64,000 bases of DNA, taken from positions 1-64,000 of the forward strand of contig NZ_FRCA01000004.1 of NCBI RefSeq assembly GCF_900142755.1, written 5' to 3'. Source of the DNA: Halomonas cupida. GTDB lineage: Bacteria; Pseudomonadota; Gammaproteobacteria; Pseudomonadales; Halomonadaceae. Each line of letters begins with the position of its first letter. Position 1 is the first letter of the stretch. Made by a program: the position numbers and the translations under genes. Below are positions 29,644 through 38,643 of the stretch, one piece after another. The notes under the pieces are model-generated. The model was given only the letters and a program-made list of their open reading frames with translations. It had not been told where the DNA came from and made no database searches.

Positions 29644-30744
29644 ATGTCCACCCCGTCTGCCATCACCGACAATGACCTCGGCGCCCTGGCCCTGCGTATC
29701 AAGACCTGGGGGCGCGAGCTCGGGTTCCAGCAACTCGGCATCACCGATGTCGATCTGGCCGAGGATGAGCAGCGTCTCGAACGCTGGCTCGACGCCGGCT
29801 ACCAGGGCGAGATGCATTTCATGGCCAAGCACGGCCGCAAGCGCACGCGCCCCGCCGAGCTCGAACCGGGGACCGTGCGCGTGATCAGCGTGCGTCTCGA
29901 CTACCTGCCACCGGAAGTCGAAACCACCAAGGTGCTGGGCCAACCAGCGAAGGCCTATGTCTCGCGCTACGCTACCGGCCGCGACTACCACAAATTGATG
30001 CGCAAGCGACTGCAGACACTGGCGCGCCGGATCGAAGCCGAAGTGGGACCAATCGGCTATCGCGCCTTCGTCGACTCGGCTCCCGTCATGGAGCGGGCAC
30101 TGGCACGCAAGGCCGGGCTGGGCTGGTTCGGCAAGAACGCCATGTTGTTGAACCCGAAGGCCGGCTCGCTGTTCTTCCTCGGCGAGCTCTACACCGACCT
30201 GCCACTGCCGGTCGATGAGCCCTTCGAAACAGAACACTGCGGCAGCTGCAACGCCTGCCGTACCGCCTGCCCGACCGGCGCCATTGTCGAGGATCAGGTT
30301 GTCGATGCGCGCGCCTGCATTTCCTACCTCACCATCGAGCTGTTCGGCGCCATTCCCGAGCAATACCGTGCCGCCATGGGTAACCGGGTATTCGGTTGTG
30401 ACGACTGTCAGCTGGTCTGCCCTTTTACCCGCTTCACCCGCGCCAGCAGCGAACCGGATTTTGCGCCGCGCCATGACCTGGACCGTGCCGAGCTGGTGAC
30501 CCTGTTCGGCTGGAGCGAGACGGAGTTTCTTGAACGCACCGCCGGCAGCCCGATCCGCCGCATCGGCTATGAACGCTGGCTACGTAATCTCGCCGTCGGA
30601 CTGGGCAATGCGCCCTGGAGTCCGACGGTGGAAGCCGCCCTGCTGGTTCGACTGGCCTATCCGTCCGACCTGGTGCGCGAACACGTGCGCTGGGCACTGA
30701 AGCGCCAGCGCGAGAAACGTCAGGAGACCATCGCCGTCGGCTGA
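29644..30744 (+). CDS. queG: Epoxyqueuosine reductase
   Basis: A 366-residue cobalamin- and iron-sulfur-dependent enzyme that performs the last step of queuosine synthesis in tRNA. The N-terminal domain has WLDAGYQGEMHFMAKH and the catalytic-site region FVDSAPVMERALARKAGLGWFGKN. Two ferredoxin-type clusters follow: CGSCNACRTACPTGA and FGCDDCQLVCPF. The ATG at 29644 is chosen over an in-frame TTG at 29623. The queG/nnrD divergent pair is common in gammaproteobacteria. Confidence 0.96.
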   Translation: MSTPSAITDNDLGALALRIKTWGRELGFQQLGITDVDLAEDEQRLERWLDAGYQGEMHFMAKHGRKRTRPAELEPGTVRVISVRLDYLPPEVETTKVLGQPAKAYVSRYATGRDYHKLMRKRLQTLARRIEAEVGPIGYRAFVDSAPVMERALARKAGLGWFGKNAMLLNPKAGSLFFLGELYTDLPLPVDEPFETEHCGSCNACRTACPTGAIVEDQVVDARACISYLTIELFGAIPEQYRAAMGNRVFGCDDCQLVCPFTRFTRASSEPDFAPRHDLDRAELVTLFGWSETEFLERTAGSPIRRIGYERWLRNLAVGLGNAPWSPTVEAALLVRLAYPSDLVREHVRWALKRQREKRQETIAVG

Positions 30745-30770
30745 GTCATGATTTGCTGTCGGCTAAGCCA

Positions 30771-31361
30771 TTATTCGCTGTCGGCGACCTTGAGCAGGGT
30801 CTTGCGATAGTGTGCCAACTCGGCAATGGACTCCTTGATATCGTCCATGGCCAGGTGAACATTACGCTTGCTGAAGCCTTCCAGGGCTCCCGGGTTCCAG
30901 CGCTTTGCCAGTTCCTTCAGCGTCGATACATCCAGGTTGCGGTAGTGGAAGAACGCCCACAGCTCTGGCATTTCGCGCTCGAGGAAACGACGATCCTGGT
31001 GAATGGAGTTGCCACACATGGGTGACGTGCCCGGGGCCACATACTGACGCAGGAAGTCCAGCGTCTGACGTTCGGCCTCGCCTGTCTCGATACGGCTGTT
31101 GCGCACTCGCTCGGTCAATCCGGAGCCACCGTGCGTCCGGGTATTCCACTCATCCATGCCAGCCAGCAGACTGTCACTCTGGTGCACGGCGATCACCGGT
31201 CCTTCTGCGATCACCTGCAGATCGCCATCGGTGACCAGTGTCGCCACCTCGATAATACGCTCGCGCTCGGGATCCAGGCCGGTCATCTCGAGATCGATCC
31301 AGACCAGTAGATCAGAGCGCGGCGAGCTCTTGCTGGGAGAGCCTTGGGTGTTGGCGGACAT
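30771..31361 (-). CDS. orn: Oligoribonuclease
   Basis: A 196-residue DEDDh 3'-5' exonuclease that degrades 2-5-mer RNAs, including pGpG from cyclic di-GMP turnover. The first acidic pair is in [11 protein letters not shown], the second Asp in [11 protein letters not shown], and the HxxxD site in [14 protein letters not shown]. The start at 31361 follows AAGGAAGGTGACG. The protein carries a ~15-residue Ser-rich N-terminal extension before the core. It is convergent with queG, and the orn/rsgA divergent pair is conserved in gammaproteobacteria. Confidence 0.97.
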   Translation of the reverse strand: MSANTQGSPSKSSPRSDLLVWIDLEMTGLDPERERIIEVATLVTDGDLQVIAEGPVIAVHQSDSLLAGMDEWNTRTHGGSGLTERVRNSRIETGEAERQTLDFLRQYVAPGTSPMCGNSIHQDRRFLEREMPELWAFFHYRNLDVSTLKELAKRWNPGALEGFSKRNVHLAMDDIKESIAELAHYRKTLLKVADSE

Positions 31362-31675
31362 CGTCACCTTCCTTGAGTTTTTCTGGGTCATGAAACATCA
31401 AGCCATACAACATCGAGCCCTGGGATCCTGAGATTCGAGGGTCCGGGACCGGAGTCGTCAAGCGCCGGCAATCGGAAGCATGGCGGGTAGTCCTGCTGCA
31501 TGATGGCGAGTCTACACGACGCCTCCTGCAGCGTGACAACAGCCTATCGACAATCGATCAGCAGACCGGTTCAGGACAGTCGGCAGTGGCAAAGGTACAA
31601 TGCCCAGCAGACATTACCGGGCCATGCCGCTGCCAGCGGCTTGTTTCTACTGATTCTACCGACTGCGGACCCCGG
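31362..31675. other. Intergenic region between orn and rsgA
   Basis: About 314 bp between divergent genes. A TACAAT at ~31597 is a possible -10 element for rsgA, without a convincing -35. No repeat family, RNA gene or credible small gene was recognised. Confidence 0.4.
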
Positions 31676-32710
31676 ATGAGCAAACGAAAACTAAGTCGTC
31701 AGCAACGCTGGCGCGTTGAGAAGATTCAAGCCGAGCGCGCCAAACGTGCCTCCAAACGTCAGCATGAAGACGACGACAAGCTCGCTGCCGGCGAGTATGG
31801 CGGAGAGCGCAACGGCCGAGTGATCGCTCACTTCGGCCGAACGCTGGACATCGCCGAGCACAGCGGTGAGACACCCACACGCTGTCACCTGCGCGCCAAC
31901 CTCGAAGGACTGGTGACCGGTGACCGGGTCATCTGGCGCCAGGGCGAAGACGGCAGTGGTGTGGTCGTGGCACGGGGCGAGCGTGACAACGTGCTCGAAC
32001 GCCCGGACATGCGCGGCCTGCTCAAGCCGGTGGCGGCCAACATCGACCAGATACTGATCGTATTCGCCGTCGAACCCGAGCCACATGCCGGGCTGATCGA
32101 CCGCTATCTGGTCGCCGCCGAGGCCACCGGCATTACTCCGGTGCTGGTGCTCAACAAGATCGACCTGCTGCCGGAAGATGGTGGCGAACTGCGCGAATTG
32201 CTGTCGCGCTACGAGGCGCTGGGTTACCGGGTGGTGGCAACATCCACCGCCAGCGAGGGTGGCATGCAACCACTGTACGCGCAGCTGGCAGGCCGTACCT
32301 CGGTGTTCGTCGGCCAGAGTGGTGTCGGCAAGTCGTCGTTGATCGGCCACCTGCTGCCGGATGAGCAATTGCGTATCGGCGCCCTCTCCACGGATTCGCG
32401 CAAGGGCCGTCACACCACGACCACCGCCCAGCTCTACCGATTACCTGCACCCGATGAGCAATTGGAAAGCGGAGAGCTGATCGACTCACCAGGAATACGT
32501 GAGTTTGGATTGACTCACCTCGATGAGCGCCAGGTCACCGAGGGCTTCATCGAGTTTCGTGACCTCATCGGGCTATGCCGCTTCCGTGACTGCCGTCACC
32601 AGCAGGAGCCCGGCTGCGCGCTGATCGACGCTGTCGAGCGCGGTGATGTCCATCCCGAACGCTTTGCCAGTTATCGTCGTATCATCGATAGTCTGGATAA
32701 CGACACCTGA
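31676..32710 (+). CDS. rsgA: Small ribosomal subunit biogenesis GTPase RsgA
   Basis: A 344-residue circularly permuted GTPase that checks late 30S maturation. It has a basic N-terminal tail (MSKRKLSRQQRWRVEKIQ), an OB-fold domain (~40-110), then G4 NKIDLL (~160) before G1 GQSGVGKSSLI (~218) and G3 DSPGIREF. The C-terminal zinc-finger region has CRFRDCRHQQEPGC with Cys and His ligands. The start at 31676 gives the canonical N-terminus; upstream frame is discarded. sseA follows 12 bp downstream. Confidence 0.97.
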   Translation: MSKRKLSRQQRWRVEKIQAERAKRASKRQHEDDDKLAAGEYGGERNGRVIAHFGRTLDIAEHSGETPTRCHLRANLEGLVTGDRVIWRQGEDGSGVVVARGERDNVLERPDMRGLLKPVAANIDQILIVFAVEPEPHAGLIDRYLVAAEATGITPVLVLNKIDLLPEDGGELRELLSRYEALGYRVVATSTASEGGMQPLYAQLAGRTSVFVGQSGVGKSSLIGHLLPDEQLRIGALSTDSRKGRHTTTTAQLYRLPAPDEQLESGELIDSPGIREFGLTHLDERQVTEGFIEFRDLIGLCRFRDCRHQQEPGCALIDAVERGDVHPERFASYRRIIDSLDNDT

Positions 32711-32722
32711 CGGGAGAACCAC

Positions 32723-33553
32723 ATGAGCTCAGAAGACAACCTGCTGCCGCTGATTGTCGAGCCTGAAGAGTTGGCCGATGTTCTCGACCATGAAGACATT
32801 CTGGTGATTGATGTGCCACTCAGGGCGGACAGCTACAGCGAGGGTCATGTCCCCGGTGCCGTCCTGCTCGATCATCGGCGCCTGCTCAAGGGAAGCGGCG
32901 ATGTGCCCAACGATGTGCCCGGTATCGAGGCGCTGTCGGCGCTGTTCTCGTCTCTGGGTCTGACCCGCGACACCCATGTCGTCGCCTATGACGATGAAGG
33001 CGGCGGTTGGGCCGGTCGCCTGCTGTGGACCCTCGAGCTGATCGGTCACCAGCGTTACTCCTACCTCAACGGCGGCATTCAGGCCTGGCGTGCGGCTGGT
33101 CTGTCACAGTCCACCGAACCCCATCAGGCCTCGCCCAGTCAGTACCAGGCCGAGATCCTCAACCCCGAGGTCAGCATTGATCGCCTCGAACTCAGGGAAC
33201 GACTGGGCACTGAAGGATTCGCCATCTGGGACGCCCGATCCGTCGAGGAGTTCGATGGCCTCAAGGGCAACAACAAGCACCTCGGCCATATCCCCGGCGC
33301 GGTCAACATGGAATGGACCCAGGCGATGGATAGTAAGCGCTCACTGCGTGTTCGTGACTACGCCGAGATGATCACAGAACTTCAGGCCATGGGCCTGACA
33401 CCGGATATGGAAGTGGTCACTCACTGCCAGAGTCACCACCGCAGCGGCTTCACCTGGCTGGTCGGCAAGGCACTCGGTTTCGAGAAGATTCGCGCCTATC
33501 CGGGCTCCTGGCAGGAATGGGGCAACCGCGACGATACGCCAATAGAAAAGTGA
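32723..33553 (+). CDS. Two-domain sulfurtransferase (rhodanese / 3-mercaptopyruvate sulfurtransferase type)
   Basis: A 276-residue protein with two rhodanese domains (residues ~5-125 and ~150-270). The first has VIDVPLRADSYSEGHVPGAV and is inactive-type. The second has WDARSVEEFDG, GHIPGAVNMEWTQA and the catalytic loop HCQSHHRSG with the persulfide Cys near 240. The CxxHHR loop differs from the CGSGVTA of mercaptopyruvate sulfurtransferases and from the classical thiosulfate type, so the donor is uncertain. It is cotranscribed with rsgA; psd follows after repeat locus B. Confidence 0.88.
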   Translation: MSSEDNLLPLIVEPEELADVLDHEDILVIDVPLRADSYSEGHVPGAVLLDHRRLLKGSGDVPNDVPGIEALSALFSSLGLTRDTHVVAYDDEGGGWAGRLLWTLELIGHQRYSYLNGGIQAWRAAGLSQSTEPHQASPSQYQAEILNPEVSIDRLELRERLGTEGFAIWDARSVEEFDGLKGNNKHLGHIPGAVNMEWTQAMDSKRSLRVRDYAEMITELQAMGLTPDMEVVTHCQSHHRSGFTWLVGKALGFEKIRAYPGSWQEWGNRDDTPIEK

Positions 33554-33554
33554 G

Positions 33555-33779
33555 CAGCGAGCTACGAGCCGCGAGCTTCGAGCTTCGAGCTTCGAGCTTC
33601 GAGCTTCGAGCTTCGAGCAACACTGTGCCATCCCCCTCACGTCATTGCAGGCGTGCGGGGGATACAAGGTAGAATCCCCTTCGGGTCGATTTCACCTGAA
33701 CTCAGGTGGCTTGACTTACAGCTTGAAGCTTATAGCTTACAGCCCCCTTCTGGCTCGAAGCCTCATGCCCCGAAGCCCT
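33555..33779. repeat. Heptad-repeat element, locus B, upstream of psd
   Basis: The left arm has GAGCTAC and GAGCCGC units, then six exact GAGCTTC heptads at 33573-33614. The right part (33718-33779) has GCTTGAAGCTTATAGCTTACAG and further degenerate units. Between them, 33693-33708 is CACCTGA-AC-TCAGGTG, and TAGAAT at ~33670 could be a -10 for psd. Confidence 0.75.
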
Positions 33780-33804
33780 ATTGATTATCCAGAGACGAGA
33801 TATC

Positions 33805-34650
33805 GTGACTCCTGCCAAGCTGTTTGCCTTGATCCAGTACCCCATTCCCCACCACCTGCTCTCACGTCTGGTGGGTTGCCTGGCCGAGTGCCGCGTCGGT
33901 TGGCTGAAGAACGCCTTGATCAAGCTGTTCATCAAGCAGTTCAAGGTCGACATGAGTGAGGCGGTGGAGCCGGATCCTGCTGTCTACCCCACGTTCAATG
34001 CCTTCTTCACTCGTGCCCTGAGGGTCGATGCACGACCGCTGGAAGACGGGTTGGTCTGCCCGGCGGATGGCACACTGTCACAGTGGGGACGCATCGAGGA
34101 AGGTCGCCTGATCCAGGCCAAGGGACATCGTTTCAACATCAGCGAATTGCTCGGCGGCGACCCGCTGCGTGCCAGCACCTACCGCAACGGCAGCTTTGCC
34201 ACCGTCTACCTGTCGCCAAAGGATTACCATCGCGTCCACATGCCGCTCGCCGGCACCCTGACCGAGATGGTCTATGTGCCGGGACGCCTGTTCTCGGTCA
34301 ACGATTCGACAACCCGCCACGTACCCGGTCTGTTTGCCCGCAATGAGCGATTGGTGTGTCACTTCGAGACCGAACAGGGCCCCATGGTGATGGTGCTGGT
34401 CGGTGCCATGATCGTGGCAGCCATCGAGACGGTCTGGAGCGGCCAGGTGACACCGCTGTCCGGCCGGGTCGAGCGCATTCGTTTCGACCAGCCCATCACG
34501 CTGGAGCGTGGCGCCGAGATGGGCCGCTTCAAGCTGGGCTCCACCGTGGTCATGGCCTTCGCCAATCCGCTGGAGCTTGACGCTGTCTCCCCCGCTCGAG
34601 ATGGCGGCATCGAGGTACGCATGGGTCAGCAGTTGGCCAGCGCCAGCTGA
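33805..34650 (+). CDS. psd: Phosphatidylserine decarboxylase proenzyme
   Basis: A ~281-residue inner-membrane-associated enzyme that makes phosphatidylethanolamine. The LGST self-cleavage site ([11 protein letters not shown]) lies ~35 residues from the C-terminus, where Ser becomes the pyruvoyl group. The conserved [22 protein letters not shown] and [16 protein letters not shown] are present. The start is uncertain. I use GTG 33805 ([12 protein letters not shown]); a TTG at 33781 would add eight residues, and neither has a strong ribosome site. Two-component toxin-antitoxin genes follow. Confidence 0.95.
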   Translation: MTPAKLFALIQYPIPHHLLSRLVGCLAECRVGWLKNALIKLFIKQFKVDMSEAVEPDPAVYPTFNAFFTRALRVDARPLEDGLVCPADGTLSQWGRIEEGRLIQAKGHRFNISELLGGDPLRASTYRNGSFATVYLSPKDYHRVHMPLAGTLTEMVYVPGRLFSVNDSTTRHVPGLFARNERLVCHFETEQGPMVMVLVGAMIVAAIETVWSGQVTPLSGRVERIRFDQPITLERGAEMGRFKLGSTVVMAFANPLELDAVSPARDGGIEVRMGQQLASAS

Positions 34651-34835
34651 TCCTGACTTTCGGGTCCGGCGGGGTGCAACGCGCCCCGCAGACTCGCATC
34701 CTTCCTGCATGCGAAATGACTTCATCGCTTCCCCTGACCTGCAAGAGGTGCCCCGCGTCTGCTCTCTCTACAGGTCTGGTGCTGTACTGCTCCACCAACG
34801 ACTTGCACAGGGACTGAGGGCGCATTACGATAAAT

Positions 34836-34851
34836 GTAGTAACGTTGCTAC
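34836..34851. promoter_or_regulatory. Candidate autoregulatory operator of the toxin-antitoxin pair
   Basis: GTAGTAACGTTGCTAC is a near-perfect palindrome (one mismatched pair) 17 bp before the antitoxin start. Such sites are usually bound by the Phd/VapB-type antitoxin or the complex. Confidence 0.45.
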
Positions 34852-34868
34852 CTTCATCGGAGGGCATC

Positions 34869-35123
34869 ATGACCACTACTACTGTCACCAGCAGGGAATT
34901 CAATCACGATATCAGCCACGCCAAGCGAGCCAGTCAGCGTGGTCCGGTCATCATCACGGATCGTGGGGAGCCATCATACGTTCTGTTGTCGATTGATACG
35001 TATCGTGAATTGACAGGTGCAACATGCAATATTGTGGAACTACTGGCAATGCCGGGCCTGTCGGATGCCGAACTCGATATAGAACGTACCAGCGCTCCCC
35101 CTCGTGAGGTCGATCTTTCGTGA
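34869..35123 (+). CDS. Type II antitoxin, Phd/YefM family
   Basis: An 84-residue protein. Residues 1-60 (MTTTTVTSREFNHDISHAKRAS, then GPVIITDRGEPSYVLLSIDTY) match the Phd/YefM DNA-binding and dimerisation domain. The remaining C-terminus is the part expected to wrap the toxin. The ATG at 34869 has GGAGGG upstream; the frame start at 34845 is not used. The stop overlaps the toxin start by four bases, as in many toxin-antitoxin operons. It would neutralise the PIN toxin and repress its own promoter. Confidence 0.88.
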   Translation: MTTTTVTSREFNHDISHAKRASQRGPVIITDRGEPSYVLLSIDTYRELTGATCNIVELLAMPGLSDAELDIERTSAPPREVDLS

Positions 35124-35557
35124 ATTACCTGCTGGACACCAATGTCGTTTCGGAGCTGCGAAAGGCCGGGGACGGCAAGGCCAACCCCAATGTCATCGCC
35201 TGGTTCGAGGATAAGGACGCCTCACTATTCTACGTGTCTGTACTCACGCTTATGGAACTGGAAGCGGGAGTATTGAAAGCCGAACGCAAGGATGTCGCCA
35301 AGGGAGCCTTGTTGCGTGTCTGGCTGGATGAACAGGTGATTCCAGGATTCCGCCATCGAACGTTGCCCATCGACTCAGCAATTGCTCTGCGTAGCGCCCA
35401 TATGGCATGCCTGAACCAGCATCCGTGGGATTCCCTCATTGCAGCTACAGCAATTGAGCATGGCATGGTTGTGGTGACGCGGAATGTGAAGGACTTCAAG
35501 ATGACCGGTGTCACTGCCCTTGACCCCTGGGAGCCTGCTTACGGCAACGAAAGCTGA
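35120..35557 (+). CDS. Type II toxin, PIN-domain ribonuclease (VapC/FitB-like)
   Basis: A 145-residue PIN-domain protein with the acidic active-site pattern: YLLDTNVVSELRK at the N-terminus (Asp6), LMELEAGVLKAERKD near 45-60 (Glu), and HPWDSLIAATAIEHGMVVVTRN near 100-120 (Asp). It is predicted to cut RNA, often tRNA. It starts with GTG inside the antitoxin stop. The Phd-type antitoxin combined with a VapC/FitB-type toxin is a frequent shuffled pairing. The target is unknown. Confidence 0.9.
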   Translation: MNYLLDTNVVSELRKAGDGKANPNVIAWFEDKDASLFYVSVLTLMELEAGVLKAERKDVAKGALLRVWLDEQVIPGFRHRTLPIDSAIALRSAHMACLNQHPWDSLIAATAIEHGMVVVTRNVKDFKMTGVTALDPWEPAYGNES

Positions 35558-35641
35558 GGCGAGTCACATCTCCCCCAACATTACTGACCCGGCGATCAAT
35601 CCGCCATGAACGCATGACAGGTCGGTCGATCATCCGCGCTA

Positions 35642-36613
35642 TCAACAGACCGGTGTCGCAAAGGCGACAACCTCTGACAGCCTTTCACGCCCCAGCGCCA
35701 GTTGAATCAAGCGATCGAGGCCGAGGGCCACGCCACTGCCCTCGGGCATGCCCGACTCGATGGCTGCCAACAGTCGCTCATCGACCGCCACTTCCGGCAG
35801 CTTTTGAGCGCGTCTGGCGACGTTGTCCTCGACAAAACGCTGGCGTTGCTCAGCGGCGTCGGTCAGTTCGTCATAGCCATTGGCCAGTTCGATCCCCTTC
35901 AGATAGATCTCGAAGCGGGATGCCACCCATTCACCATCACGTGGATCACGATGGCGTCGTGCCAGAGCGGCCTGACTGGCGGGATAGTCGACAACCACAT
36001 CAATTCCCGAATGACCGAGAGTCGGCTCGATGACAAGGCCCATCAACAGATCCAGGCAGCCGTCCCGCTCAGCGTCGGACATATCCAACTGCCCTCGCTG
36101 AGACGCCACACCGCGTAGGGTATCCAGATCTACCCTGAACGGGTCCAGATGCAGATGGGTCAGGAACAGATCACGGTAAGCATGCTGACGCGTTGGCCCC
36201 GGGTCGTCGGGCAGCAGCGTGCGAATCAGCGCCTGGGTCTCGTCGAGCAATTGCGTCAACGACCATCCCGGCCGATACCACTCGAGCATGCTGAACTCGA
36301 TATTGTGCCGGCGCCCCACCTCACCATCACGGAAGCTTCGTGCAATCTGGAAGATGGGCCCGCTACCGGCAGCCAGCAGACGCTTCATGGCGAATTCGGG
36401 AGAGGTCTGCAACCACAGCCGCTGATGGCCCTGCGGTGTCACGGCCTCGCAACTCAGTGACGCCAGGTGAACATCCGTACTCCCTCCCTGTCCCAGCACT
36501 GGCGTCTCGACCTCCAGTACCTCACGCTCGGCAAAGAAACGCCGTACCTCAGCCATCAGGTACGCACGCTGACGCAAGGTGTCGATGCTTGCCGTGGGCT
36601 GCCAGTCTGTCAT
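35642..36613 (-). CDS. epmA: Elongation factor P-(R)-beta-lysine ligase
   Basis: A 323-residue paralogue of the class II lysyl-tRNA synthetase catalytic core, lacking the tRNA-binding domain. It attaches (R)-beta-lysine to EF-P. Motif 2 is seen in FQIARSFRDGEVGRRHNIEFSMLEWY near 90-115 and motif 3 in GSGVALGLDRLIQLALG near 295. VETPVLGQGGSTDVHL near 40 matches the family. ATG 36613 follows GGGAG by eight bases and is preferred to the GTG at 36622. It is grouped with its substrate gene efp and partner epmB. Confidence 0.95.
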   Translation of the reverse strand: MTDWQPTASIDTLRQRAYLMAEVRRFFAEREVLEVETPVLGQGGSTDVHLASLSCEAVTPQGHQRLWLQTSPEFAMKRLLAAGSGPIFQIARSFRDGEVGRRHNIEFSMLEWYRPGWSLTQLLDETQALIRTLLPDDPGPTRQHAYRDLFLTHLHLDPFRVDLDTLRGVASQRGQLDMSDAERDGCLDLLMGLVIEPTLGHSGIDVVVDYPASQAALARRHRDPRDGEWVASRFEIYLKGIELANGYDELTDAAEQRQRFVEDNVARRAQKLPEVAVDERLLAAIESGMPEGSGVALGLDRLIQLALGRERLSEVVAFATPVC

Positions 36614-36703
36614 TGCGGCCACTCCCTATCTGCTGCTGTTCAGTATCACCACCGGCCCGATTTGAATGCCTCCGAAGGCCAAAGTCGAAAAGGACCAGAG
36701 ACA

Positions 36704-36732
36704 AAAAGGGCCACGCTATGCGTGGCCCTTTT
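36704..36732. terminator. Terminator between efp and epmA
   Basis: AAAAGGGCCACGC pairs with GCGTGGCCCTTTT around a three-base loop. T-runs follow on both strands, and it lies ~48 bp past the efp stop on the minus strand. Confidence 0.88.
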
Positions 36733-36780
36733 GGTACAACCGGAATGTCGTGGGTACAAACCGGGCTGTCCACCAGCGCT

Positions 36781-37347
36781 TCAGGCGCGGGAAACGTACT
36801 CACCGCTACGAGTATCAATACGCAGGACTTCGCCCTGGTTGATGAACAGCGGCACACGCACCACAGCACCGGAAGACAGGGTCGCCGGCTTGGAGCCGCC
36901 CTGAGCCGTATCGCCCTTGAGGCCCGGGTCGGTCTCGGTGACCTCCAGCTCGATGAAGTTCGGCGGAACCACAGAGATGGCGTTGTCGTTCCACAGCGTG
37001 ATGGTGTAGACCACCTGCTCCTTGAGCCATTTCTCGGTGTCGCCCAAGGCCTTCTTTTCGACCGCGTACTGCTCGAAGGAACCGTCGGTCTTCATGAAGT
37101 GCCACATGTCGCCGTCGGTGTAGAGGTACTCCATGTCCAGGTCGAGAACGTCGGCGCCCTCGAGCGACTCACCAGACTTGAAGGTACGTTCCCAGACGCG
37201 GCCGGTGATCAGGTTACGCAGCTTGACGCGGCTGAAGGCCTGACCCTTGCCGGGCTTGACGAGTTCGTTTTCGACGATGGCACAAGGGTCACCGTCCAGC
37301 ATTACCTTCAGACCGCCCTTGAATTCATTGGTAGAATAGTTCGCCAT
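36781..37347 (-). CDS. efp: Elongation factor P
   Basis: A 188-residue translation factor that rescues ribosomes stalled at polyproline. Three beta-barrel domains are expected. The modified lysine is Lys34 in [12 protein letters not shown]; Lys, not Arg, at this site agrees with beta-lysylation by EpmA/EpmB rather than the EarP route. The C-terminus ([11 protein letters not shown]) carries the family signature. A terminator follows, and epmB is divergent 105 bp away. Confidence 0.98.
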   Translation of the reverse strand: MANYSTNEFKGGLKVMLDGDPCAIVENELVKPGKGQAFSRVKLRNLITGRVWERTFKSGESLEGADVLDLDMEYLYTDGDMWHFMKTDGSFEQYAVEKKALGDTEKWLKEQVVYTITLWNDNAISVVPPNFIELEVTETDPGLKGDTAQGGSKPATLSSGAVVRVPLFINQGEVLRIDTRSGEYVSRA

Positions 37348-37452
37348 GTGTTCTCTTTCCTATCGGTGCCCTGCCCAACCAATGTTGTTGAGCGGCACAA
37401 AGCAGACAATTCGCGAGAGGAAGCCCCTCGCGCGTATCAATCGGTGGCACGC

Positions 37453-38502
37453 ATGATAACCCGAAGCCCGATGCTTTTGCATTGCTCGCCCTCCGGCAAC
37501 GATGATGGGCTACCGGAACCCGGCGCCTGGCAGCGCCAGTTGGCTGGTGCCATCCGCGACCCTCGAGCGCTCTGTCAACGTCTGGGGCTGGATCCCTCCT
37601 GGCTGGCCGGCGCCCTGAGCGGGCACGAACTATTCGAGGTCCGGGTACCCGAGGCCTTTGCCGCCCGCATGCGTATCGGTGATCCTCACGATCCCCTGCT
37701 GCGCCAGGTCCTCCCCCTGGCCAACGAGGTCGATGATACCCCAGGCTTTGTCACCGATCCCCTTGAAGAAGCGCAGCATACCGCTCGTCGCGGCTTGATC
37801 CACAAGTATGCGGGTCGCGTACTGCTGATCACCAGTCCAGCCTGTGCGGTCAATTGCCGTTACTGCTTCCGCCGTCACTTCCCCTACAGCGACAACGCCC
37901 CGACTCGCCTCCAGTGGGACGAAACCCTCAACTATCTGCGCGACGACACCAGCCTGCGCGAGGCGATCCTGTCCGGCGGCGACCCGCTGGCCGCCAGCGA
38001 TCGTCAACTGGCCTGGCTGGTGGCCAGGCTGGACGGTATTGCTCACCTGAAGCGACTACGCCTGCATACGCGTCTGCCGGTGGTGATTCCCGATCGTGTC
38101 GATGGCGTGATGCTCGATTGGCTGGCAACAACCCGCCTGCAGAAGGTCATGGTGCTGCATATCAACCATGCCAACGAGATCGACGATGCCGTAATCGCCG
38201 CCTGCGCACGCCTCAAGGCCGTCGGCGTCACCCTTCTCAACCAGAGCGTTATTCTCAAGGGCGTCAACGACGACGTGGATAGCCTCGAAGCCCTGTCGGA
38301 GCGTCTGTTCGAAGCCGACATCCTGCCCTACTATCTGCACGCCTTCGACCCGGTGGCCGGCGCCGCCCACTTTGCGGTCAGCGATGAAGACGCCGAAGCC
38401 CTGATGGCTGAGCTACGCACCCGCCTGCCCGGCTTCCTGATGCCGACCCTGGTCAGGGAGATTCCCGGCGAAGCCAGCAAGACGCCGCTGCAAGGAGTTT
38501 GA
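37453..38502 (+). CDS. epmB: EF-P beta-lysylation protein EpmB (lysine 2,3-aminomutase-like)
   Basis: A 349-residue radical SAM enzyme that converts (S)-alpha-lysine to (R)-beta-lysine for EF-P. The cluster motif CAVNCRYC lies near residue 134 (ITSPACAVNCRYCFRRHFPY). ILSGGDPLAASD is the SAM-binding region, and RLHTRLPVVIPDR contributes to PLP and substrate binding. The frame is open far upstream, but the ATG at 37453 gives the family length and start (MITRSPMLLHCS). It is divergent from efp. Confidence 0.94.
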   Translation: MITRSPMLLHCSPSGNDDGLPEPGAWQRQLAGAIRDPRALCQRLGLDPSWLAGALSGHELFEVRVPEAFAARMRIGDPHDPLLRQVLPLANEVDDTPGFVTDPLEEAQHTARRGLIHKYAGRVLLITSPACAVNCRYCFRRHFPYSDNAPTRLQWDETLNYLRDDTSLREAILSGGDPLAASDRQLAWLVARLDGIAHLKRLRLHTRLPVVIPDRVDGVMLDWLATTRLQKVMVLHINHANEIDDAVIAACARLKAVGVTLLNQSVILKGVNDDVDSLEALSERLFEADILPYYLHAFDPVAGAAHFAVSDEDAEALMAELRTRLPGFLMPTLVREIPGEASKTPLQGV

Positions 38503-38636
38503 AGCTGTAAGTTGTAAGCTGTAAGACAACACCACTCAGCCTGCCTGGTGACGCAAGCGATGCCACAAGAAAGCCCCAGCAGAGACATTACCTGCTGGGG
38601 CTTCAACTTATAGCTTAAAGCTTACGGCTAGCGCAT
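38503..38636. repeat. Heptad-repeat element, locus C, enclosing a bidirectional terminator
   Basis: The left arm at 38503-38525 is GAAGCTGTAAGTTGTAAGC-like; the right arm at 38601-38628 is CTTCAACTTATAGCTTAAAG-like, roughly inverted. Inside, AGCCCCAGCAG (38572-38582) pairs exactly with CTGCTGGGGCT (38592-38602), with TTTCTT following on the minus strand. This ends leuA and probably epmB. Confidence 0.8.
38572..38602. terminator. Terminator between convergent epmB and leuA
   Basis: An 11-bp perfect stem with a nine-base loop, 41 bp past the leuA stop on the minus strand, followed there by TTTCTTG. Confidence 0.8.
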
Positions 38637-38643
38637 ACGCGCC

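Noticed and set aside
33573..33614. GAGCTTC repeats as a CRISPR array
   Set aside because: Units are 7 bp with no spacers; no cas genes are nearby.
36340..37452. Upstream extension of epmB across efp and epmA on the plus strand
   Set aside because: The frame is open but runs antisense to two genes; the ATG at 37453 gives the normal EpmB length.
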